Position numbers and translations under genes: made by a program. A stretch of 64,000 nt of DNA, from assembly GCA_963734065.1 (NCBI GenBank), contig CAVTFN010000003.1, forward strand, positions 62,001-126,000, read 5' to 3'. Origin of the DNA: DATBLE01 sp963734065 (GTDB lineage Bacteria; Actinomycetota; Thermoleophilia; Gaiellales; Gaiellaceae). Position 1 is the stretch's first letter. Every line of letters begins with the position of its first letter. The notes below the pieces were generated by a model. The model did no database searches and had not been told where the DNA came from. It saw only the letters and a list, made by a program, of their open reading frames with translations. Below, piece after piece: positions 58,848-64,000 of this stretch.

Positions 58848-61703
58848 CTAGATGGCGCTCTCTTGGAGGGCGGAGAGTCGCTCGTGGACGCGGCGGGCAA
58901 GCGGGATGATCTGCTTGCGTTCGTACACGGCGAGGGCTCCTTGGAACGCCGCCTCCGCGGCTTCGTGCCGACTGCCCGCCGCCAGCACTTCTCCGAGGTC
59001 GTAGAGCGCGTCGCCGCGTAATACGGCCGCATCCGTCCGCTCAGTAATGGCGACCGCTTCTCGGGCGAGGCGTTCCGCCTCCGAGTGGTCTCCGCGGTTC
59101 GACTTCACGAGTGCCGCAACCTGACGCCAAAGGCTCTGCGTAAGTGCATCGTCGTCGAAGCCGAGCTCTTGGCCCTGCAGCGCGAGCGGCTCAGCTTCAT
59201 CGAAGCGGCCGAGAGCACACAGGACTCGCCCGTGCATCGGCGCAAGACTGGAGAGGAGCGCCGTCACGCCGCCCTCCGCGGCAAGCTCGCAGGCGACCTG
59301 GAACCTCTCTGCAGCAGCTTCGTTGTCGCCGCCGAGCCGCTCGATGTCCCCGCGTTGAGGCTGAGCCGTCGCTCCGTAACCGAGCTCACGCAGGTGTTCC
59401 CCGGCGTCGTCAGCGAGTGCTCGCGCCTCCTCGACGCGATCGCCCATCGCCAGCAGCACGGCCCGCATCAGATTCGTGAAGGGGCTCGGTCTGTCACCGA
59501 CGTGCGCATCGAGCCTCCCCAGCGCCTCCGGGACCGGGCAAGGGCCATACGTGAGGGCATAGGCGAGGTTACCGAGATCGTTCTCCGGTAGCGGTTGCCC
59601 GGAAAGCGCTGCGTACCGGAGTGCTTGTTCGGTGGCGTGTTCCATTCGATCGAACTGGGCGCGCACGTTGTGGACGCCGCGTGCGAGTGAGACCCAAACC
59701 TCCGCGAGGCCGGAGTAGTCGCCCGCGGCCTCCAACAGCGGAAGCGCCGCCAGCGCCAACCTCTCTTGTTCGTCGACCGAACTGTCGATCAGCCAGGACC
59801 GTTCCTCGGACGCGAGAGTGCGGGCGAGCGCTGCGCCGGCGGGGTCGGCTGCTTCCTGGGCGCGATCAGCCGCTTCGTCGAGGAGCGCGGCCGCCGCGAG
59901 CGGATCTTCGACGGTTCGGGCGCGATCAATAAGCAGGTGAATGTCGAGATCCTCACTCAATGCAGTGGCCCGTTCGAGCAGTGACCGTGCCGCCCGCCGG
60001 TCGCCGCGCCACCGCGCCCGACGGCCTGCTGCGGCGAGGAGCTTCGATGCCGCAGCGGCGAGCCCTGGGTCGGGCCGTCCCAGCTCGATCAGGTAGCGGG
60101 CCGCGTGTTCGAGGTGGTAGCCGGCGATCTCGTCCAGCTCGACAAGATCCTGGCCGTGTTCGTCGAGCCACGCTGCGAAGCGTCGGTGTAGGTCAGCGCG
60201 GACGCTCTTTGGCATTCCGTCGTAGGCGGTGTCGCGGATCAGGAGGTGACGGAAGCGGAAGCCGTCCTCGCCGGCGAACTGGGGCCGGTCGGAGCGGATC
60301 AGTTCGCGCCGCACGAGCGCCGCCAACCGTGGAGTCACGTGCGGCTCCTCCGGTGCCAACGTTTGCACGGCGCCGCGGTGGAAGACCTCGCCTTCGACCG
60401 ATCCGCACTCGAGCACCCTGCGTTCGGCCGGGTCGAGCTGGTCAAGCCGTGCCGCCAACAGCGCTCTCAAAGACGCGGGAACCTCGACCTCGGCGCCGGC
60501 CTCCTGGGCCATAGCGAGCATCTCGTTGATGAAGAGCGGGTTGCCGGCGGCCGCCGCTGCGATCCTTGACCGCAGCTCCTCCGACACTTCCGTTCCGATC
60601 AGGCTTTCCGTGTCCGCGGCTTCGAGCGGCTTGATTCGTAACGTCACGGGCCAGGTAGGCCGGCTGTCGAGCAGCTCCGGCCGCGCCATGCACAGCAGCA
60701 GCAACGACGCACCGCTCGAGAGCAGAGCCACATGCTCGATCAGGTCGAGGAAGGTCTCCTCGCCCCACTGAATGTCGTCGAAGACGACCACAAGTGGCGA
60801 CTGCTCCTCGAGCAGCTTGCGGAACGCCCAGCCGATCTCCTCCGCCGAGGTCGCGGCATCCGACTCGCCCAGCAGAGAGCGGATCGCCTCCGCCGCCGCC
60901 GGATCGACCGGCAACAGGTCGAGCTGCTTGATCACTTCGACGACCGGCCAGTACGTGATCCCCGCCCCGTAGGGCAAACAGCGGCCCCGCACGACCCGCG
61001 CTCCCGCCGAAGTCAGCGCCTCGGCCGCGAGCCGCGACTTCCCGATCCCCGGCTCACCCACAACAGTGACCAACTCGCACCGCTGCCCTTCCACGGCCCG
61101 CTCCCATGCTTCGGCAAGCAACCCCAACTCGCGCTCCCGCCCTACGAACAACGAGTCATGCCGGCGCTCCGGTGCAGCATGCACCGCGAGCAGCCGAAAC
61201 GCCGGCACCGGCTCGGCCTTCCCCTTCAACACGAGCGGCTCGACCGGTTCGGCGTCCACCGCGCCTTGGACGAGCTCGTGCGTCGACGCTCCGATCAGCA
61301 CCTCTCCTGATGCCGCCGCTTGCTCAAAGCGCGCCGCAATGTTGACCGCATCTCCGGTCACCAACCGCTCCGCCGTGCCCGTCACCACCTCACCGGTGTT
61401 CACCCCGATCCGGCCTTGGATGCCAAGCGTCGGCAGAGCGTCCCGCATCTCGACCGCTGCTCGGCAGGCGCGGAGCGCATCGTCCTCATGCACCACCGGC
61501 ACCCCAAACACCGCCATCACCGCGTCTCCGATGAACTTCTCCACCGAGCCGCCGTGCGAGTCGACGATCGCCTTCATCCGCTCGAAGTAGCCGGCCAGAA
61601 GTCCCTGCAGCGCCTCCGGGTCGACCGACTCCCCCAGTGCCGTCGACCCGACCACGTCGCAGAACAGCACCGTCACCACCTTCCGGTGCGCGCCCATCGC
61701 CAC
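58848..61703 (-). CDS. class III nucleotide cyclase - AAA-like ATPase - TPR regulator
   Basis: 951 residues. The N-terminal cyclase domain (1-170) has a full residue set: metal Asp16 (LFCDVVGST) and Asp60, base-selecting Lys56 (GGSVEKFIGDAVMAVFG) and VNIAARFEQ with Asn and Arg, so adenylate cyclase activity is likely. A STAND/AAA ATPase follows from about 195 with Walker A GEPGIGKS and Walker B VVVFDDIQWGEE; the C-terminal half is a TPR-like helical solenoid (e.g. LAEVWVSLARGVHNVRAQ, FQGALAVYERKQIIPLA). The architecture is that of large soil-actinobacterial cyclases that sense an unknown ligand or partner. Start GTG 61703 or ATG 61697. GATAC repeats (61723-61745) lie upstream. Confidence 0.93.
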   Translation of the reverse strand: MAMGAHRKVVTVLFCDVVGSTALGESVDPEALQGLLAGYFERMKAIVDSHGGSVEKFIGDAVMAVFGVPVVHEDDALRACRAAVEMRDALPTLGIQGRIGVNTGEVVTGTAERLVTGDAVNIAARFEQAAASGEVLIGASTHELVQGAVDAEPVEPLVLKGKAEPVPAFRLLAVHAAPERRHDSLFVGRERELGLLAEAWERAVEGQRCELVTVVGEPGIGKSRLAAEALTSAGARVVRGRCLPYGAGITYWPVVEVIKQLDLLPVDPAAAEAIRSLLGESDAATSAEEIGWAFRKLLEEQSPLVVVFDDIQWGEETFLDLIEHVALLSSGASLLLLCMARPELLDSRPTWPVTLRIKPLEAADTESLIGTEVSEELRSRIAAAAAGNPLFINEMLAMAQEAGAEVEVPASLRALLAARLDQLDPAERRVLECGSVEGEVFHRGAVQTLAPEEPHVTPRLAALVRRELIRSDRPQFAGEDGFRFRHLLIRDTAYDGMPKSVRADLHRRFAAWLDEHGQDLVELDEIAGYHLEHAARYLIELGRPDPGLAAAASKLLAAAGRRARWRGDRRAARSLLERATALSEDLDIHLLIDRARTVEDPLAAAALLDEAADRAQEAADPAGAALARTLASEERSWLIDSSVDEQERLALAALPLLEAAGDYSGLAEVWVSLARGVHNVRAQFDRMEHATEQALRYAALSGQPLPENDLGNLAYALTYGPCPVPEALGRLDAHVGDRPSPFTNLMRAVLLAMGDRVEEARALADDAGEHLRELGYGATAQPQRGDIERLGGDNEAAAERFQVACELAAEGGVTALLSSLAPMHGRVLCALGRFDEAEPLALQGQELGFDDDALTQSLWRQVAALVKSNRGDHSEAERLAREAVAITERTDAAVLRGDALYDLGEVLAAGSRHEAAEAAFQGALAVYERKQIIPLARRVHERLSALQESAI

Positions 61704-61722
61704 CAGCCGAGGCTAGAGCATC

Positions 61723-61745
61723 GATACGGCGATACCTAGAGATAC
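61723..61745. promoter_or_regulatory. three GATAC direct repeats upstream of the cyclase-TPR gene
   Basis: GATAC at 61723, 61731 and 61741, 20-40 bp before the start codon at 61703 (minus strand). Could be an operator overlapping the promoter; spacing of 8 and 10 bp is irregular, so the call is weak. Confidence 0.3.
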
Positions 61746-61890
61746 CGGCTTGAGACTTTCGCTTGGGCGAGCGTGCTCTCGCCAGAGTCACGGCTTTGAC
61801 CACCCCATGAGCCTCGGTGGGTGAAGACCTGGGATAGACGCCCGTCGCTCCCGCGACCGCGCCAATTCTCGCCGAGTGGGCTGTCCGCGA

Positions 61891-61934
61891 GCGACCTCCT
61901 GGTCCGTCCAGAAGGCCGCCTAGTCTCCGACAAG
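61891..61934 (+). repeat. interspersed CCTCCTGGTC repeat, copy E
   Basis: GCGACCTCCTGGTC at 61891 with CCAGAAG at 61908, followed by a weaker CCGCCTAGTC at 61916. It lies in the divergent region between the cyclase-TPR gene and the SDR gene. Confidence 0.68.
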
Positions 61935-61957
61935 CTGCCTTAGAGTCATGTCGCACG

Positions 61958-62737
61958 ATGGGTGTGCTCGAAGACAAGATTGCCCTCGTCACCGGCGCCG
62001 GCTCCGGGATCGGCCGCTCGGCGGCGATCGCTCTCGCCACCGCGGGTGCGTCGGTCGTCGTCAACGATCTTGCCTCGGCAGGTCTGGACGAGACAGTCGC
62101 CGAGATCGCCTCTGCGGGCGGCGTAGCGTCTTCGGCGATCGGAGACGTCCGCGTGCGGAGCGATGTCGCGCAAGCGATCGCGGTGGCACGAGAGCGCTTC
62201 GGCGGGCTCGACGTCCTGGTGGCCAACGCTGCCGTCTCGGTCTACGAGGAGTTCGAGCACCAGAGCGAGGAGACGATCGACCTGGTCCTCGACACCGACC
62301 TCAAAGGCGCGCTCTTCACGGCTCAGCTCGCGATCCCGGAGCTGAAGCGCCGCGGGGGAGGGAGCATCGTGTTCATCTCGTCGGTTCAGGCGTACGTGAC
62401 TCTGCCTGGATGCGTGCCGTACGCGGCGGCCAAGGCTGGCCTGGTCGCGGCCGCGCGGGCACTGGCTCCCGAGGTCGGCCGTCACGGGATCCGGGTCAAT
62501 GCGATCGCGCCCGGGACGATCGACACACCGATGCTCCATCGCGACCTGACCGGCATGAGCCCGGAGGAGGCCGGTCGGTTCCTGGGAAAGGTCGCTGCTG
62601 CGAATGCGCTCGGCCGCATCGGCCGGCCCGACGAGATCGCGGATGTCGTCGTCTTCCTCGCCTCCGATGCCTCCCGGTACATCACGGGCAGCTGCGTCGT
62701 CGTCGACGGCGGCTACCTGGCCGTAAAGACGTTTTAG
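61958..62737 (+). CDS. short-chain dehydrogenase/reductase (FabG-like)
   Basis: 259 residues. Classical SDR: cofactor motif TGAGSGIG, NAAVS (NAG-like), the catalytic Ser in IVFISSVQAY, and YAAAKAGL for the catalytic Tyr and Lys. The Asp in VNDL suggests NAD(H) preference. NAIAPGTIDTPM and GRIGRPDEIADVVVFLASD are normal for the FabG/2,5-diketo-gluconate type. Convergent with the alpha-hydroxy-acid oxidase (6 bp between stop codons). Probably oxidises a secondary alcohol; its exact substrate is not readable. Confidence 0.94.
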   Translation: MGVLEDKIALVTGAGSGIGRSAAIALATAGASVVVNDLASAGLDETVAEIASAGGVASSAIGDVRVRSDVAQAIAVARERFGGLDVLVANAAVSVYEEFEHQSEETIDLVLDTDLKGALFTAQLAIPELKRRGGGSIVFISSVQAYVTLPGCVPYAAAKAGLVAAARALAPEVGRHGIRVNAIAPGTIDTPMLHRDLTGMSPEEAGRFLGKVAAANALGRIGRPDEIADVVVFLASDASRYITGSCVVVDGGYLAVKTF

Positions 62738-62743
62738 GCATCC

Positions 62744-63910
62744 CTATACCGTCAACGGGGATTGGTCCACGCCCCGCAACACCGACTCGTTCAGCGCGGA
62801 CACCGAGTTGGATCCGATCAGGGCCAGGCAGAGGTCGATCTCTGTGCGGAGGATCTCGATCACTTTCCGCGCTCCAGCCTCGCCGCCGACTGCGAGACCG
62901 TAGAGGTACGGCCGGCCGATCAGGCACGCCTTCGCGCCAAGCGCCAGTGCCTTTACGACATCGGATCCCCTGCGCACGCCGCTGTCGAGGAGCACGTCTG
63001 CGCGGCCGCTCACCGCTTCGACGACCTCGGGGAGGACGGTCACGCTCGCGGGCGCGCAGTCGAGCTGCCGCCCGCCGTGGTTAGAGACAATGATCCCGTC
63101 AACCCCGCAGGCGACCGCCTCCTCCGCGTCCTCGGCCGTCAGCGTTCCCTTCACGAGCAGCGGCCCCTTCCAGGTATCCCGCAGTCGGCGGAGGTCGTCG
63201 AGGCCCTGCGCCGGGTTACAGAGCCCCTCGTTCACATACTTCCCGAGCACGACGGCGCCGGTGCCGCCGCCCTCGCCGGCGACATTCACAAAGGTGATCG
63301 GCGGTCCCGTGAGGAGGTCCCAGAGCCAGCGCGGATGGCGCCCCGCCTCGAGCGCCGTTCCGAAGCGGATCCGGGGAGGCAGCACGAAGCCGTTCCGGTA
63401 GTCCCGCTCCCGCTTGCTCGAGACCGGCACGTCGACCGTGATCACCAGTGCCTGGTATCCCGCCTTTTGCGCGCGCGAGACGAGGGAGTCGACGACCGAA
63501 CGGTCGCGCCAGAGGTACAGCTGGAACCAGAGCGGCCCCTCGGCCGCTCGGGCCACTTCTTCGATCGATGTGCTCGCCATCGCGCTCAGCACATAGATGG
63601 TTCCCTCGCGACCGGCGGCGCGGGCGGCGTCGACCTCGGCGTTCCGTGATGCGATGCGGGTGAGCCCGGTCGGCGCCAGCATGACCGGCAGCGAAAGCCG
63701 GGTTCCGACAACGCTCGTCTCCTGATCGCGACGGCTGACGTCCTGCAGGTAGCGGGGCCGAAAGGTGAGGTCGTCGAAGGCCTGGCGGTTCGCGCGGAGC
63801 GTGACCTCGCCCTCGGCGCCGCCGTCGATGAAGTCGAACGCGAGCCGTGGAAGCCGCTTCTTCGCGAGCAGCCGCACGTCCTCCACGCCCGGTGCGGACT
63901 CGAGCCGCAT
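62744..63910 (-). CDS. FMN-dependent alpha-hydroxy-acid dehydrogenase/oxidase (LldD/GOX family)
   Basis: 388 residues, (beta/alpha)8 flavoprotein. Active-site features: FDFIDGGAEGEVTLRAN at the N-terminus, LPVMLAPTGLTRI, WFQLYLWRDR, ITVDVPVSSKRERDYRNG, LLVKGTLTAEDA with the flavin Lys, and VSNHGGRQLD with the catalytic His and substrate Arg, then DSGVRRGSDVVKALALGA for phosphate binding. Oxidises lactate-, glycolate- or mandelate-like acids. The mycofactocin protein MftD is a distant relative, but I see no mycofactocin precursor nearby. Confidence 0.94.
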   Translation of the reverse strand: MRLESAPGVEDVRLLAKKRLPRLAFDFIDGGAEGEVTLRANRQAFDDLTFRPRYLQDVSRRDQETSVVGTRLSLPVMLAPTGLTRIASRNAEVDAARAAGREGTIYVLSAMASTSIEEVARAAEGPLWFQLYLWRDRSVVDSLVSRAQKAGYQALVITVDVPVSSKRERDYRNGFVLPPRIRFGTALEAGRHPRWLWDLLTGPPITFVNVAGEGGGTGAVVLGKYVNEGLCNPAQGLDDLRRLRDTWKGPLLVKGTLTAEDAEEAVACGVDGIIVSNHGGRQLDCAPASVTVLPEVVEAVSGRADVLLDSGVRRGSDVVKALALGAKACLIGRPYLYGLAVGGEAGARKVIEILRTEIDLCLALIGSNSVSALNESVLRGVDQSPLTV

Positions 63911-63922
63911 CGTGTCCGCCTG

Positions 63923-64000
63923 CTAGACGACCGCCACCGGTCGCATCCCCGAGCCGATGCCTCCGTGGAGCTTCAGTGGCAGGAACATGGGGGGTCGTCT
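63923..64000 (-). CDS. 3' end of an unidentified gene (cut by the right edge)
   Basis: The minus-strand frame open from the edge encodes RRPPMFLPLKLHGGIGSGMR and ends PVAVV at a TAG at 63923-63925. It is 12 bp upstream of the alpha-hydroxy-acid oxidase start and on the same strand, so they may be in one operon. Too short to identify. Confidence 0.4.
   Translation of the reverse strand, partial: RRPPMFLPLKLHGGIGSGMRPVAVV

Noticed and set aside
62744..64000. Mycofactocin locus (MftD-like oxidase plus SDR)
   Set aside because: No MftA precursor, MftB or radical-SAM MftC is visible, and the oxidase looks like an ordinary alpha-hydroxy-acid enzyme.

Overview
High-G+C bacterial chromosome, best fitting a soil actinobacterium of the Thermoleophilia (Gaiellales/Solirubrobacterales) type. 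This is inferred from strong third-position GC, many GTG/TTG starts, PASTA-less PknB-type kinases, AAA-coupled class III cyclases, a blue-copper/caa3-like oxidase locus and DUF1345/NtaA-type genes. No rRNA, tRNA, CRISPR array, complete insertion sequence or phage gene was found.

Layout. (1) 1-9.9 kb, housekeeping/accessory: PhoD-like phosphatase (cut by the left edge), two-HKD phospholipase D/cardiolipin synthase, two decayed gene fragments, propionyl/acetyl-CoA synthetase, an MFS carrier fused to a cyclic-nucleotide-binding domain, a divergent sigma-70 factor and a repeat-rich exported protein. (2) 10.2-13.3 kb: a hairpin-rich leader followed by a ferric-reductase-like flavocytochrome, a flavinylated FMN-binding protein and ApbE. 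(3) 13.3-22.8 kb: an OmpR-type two-component pair divergent from a heme-copper oxidase operon (cupredoxin, coxB, coxA, coxC, ctaG, small TM protein, sco1, ctaB) with a blue-copper protein behind it. Three ATGAC repeats at exact 11-bp spacing lie in the divergent promoter. (4) 22.9-45.0 kb: a large catabolic island with a HOD/AqdC-like cofactor-free dioxygenase, an aromatic-ring FAD monooxygenase, MBL, CMD and HAD proteins, a flavin reductase and CoxG. It continues with a NitT/TauT ABC importer, an NtaA-type two-component monooxygenase, an aldo-keto reductase, an isochorismatase-type amidase, HyuB/HyuA plus a zinc-ribbon gamma subunit, an amidohydrolase, a HutC/GntR regulator, an M20 amidase and a CoxLMS-type molybdenum hydroxylase. 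The mix suggests uptake and breakdown of an N-heteroaromatic (quinolone-like) or cyclic-amide compound. (5) 45-49.7 kb: CorA, DUF1345 and small stress/cupin proteins. (6) 50-61.7 kb, signalling: Ser/Thr kinase, FHA-class III cyclase-ATPase, SLATT two-TM protein, M24-like pseudoenzyme, alpha/beta-hydrolase-cyclase fusion, cupin and a second cyclase-AAA-TPR protein. (7) 61.9-64 kb: an SDR and an FMN-dependent alpha-hydroxy-acid dehydrogenase.

How it fits together: the three cyclases may make a nucleotide signal that the cNMP-domain carrier at 5.1-6.7 kb could read. The kinase plus FHA-cyclase plus SLATT membrane effector forms a compact unit that resembles, but is not, a known Pycsar/CBASS module. 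A short interspersed repeat (CCTCCTGGTC...CCAGAAG, about 25-bp period) recurs at five intergenic sites, always in the same orientation.

All functions are read from sequence motifs and remembered family features. No database search was possible.
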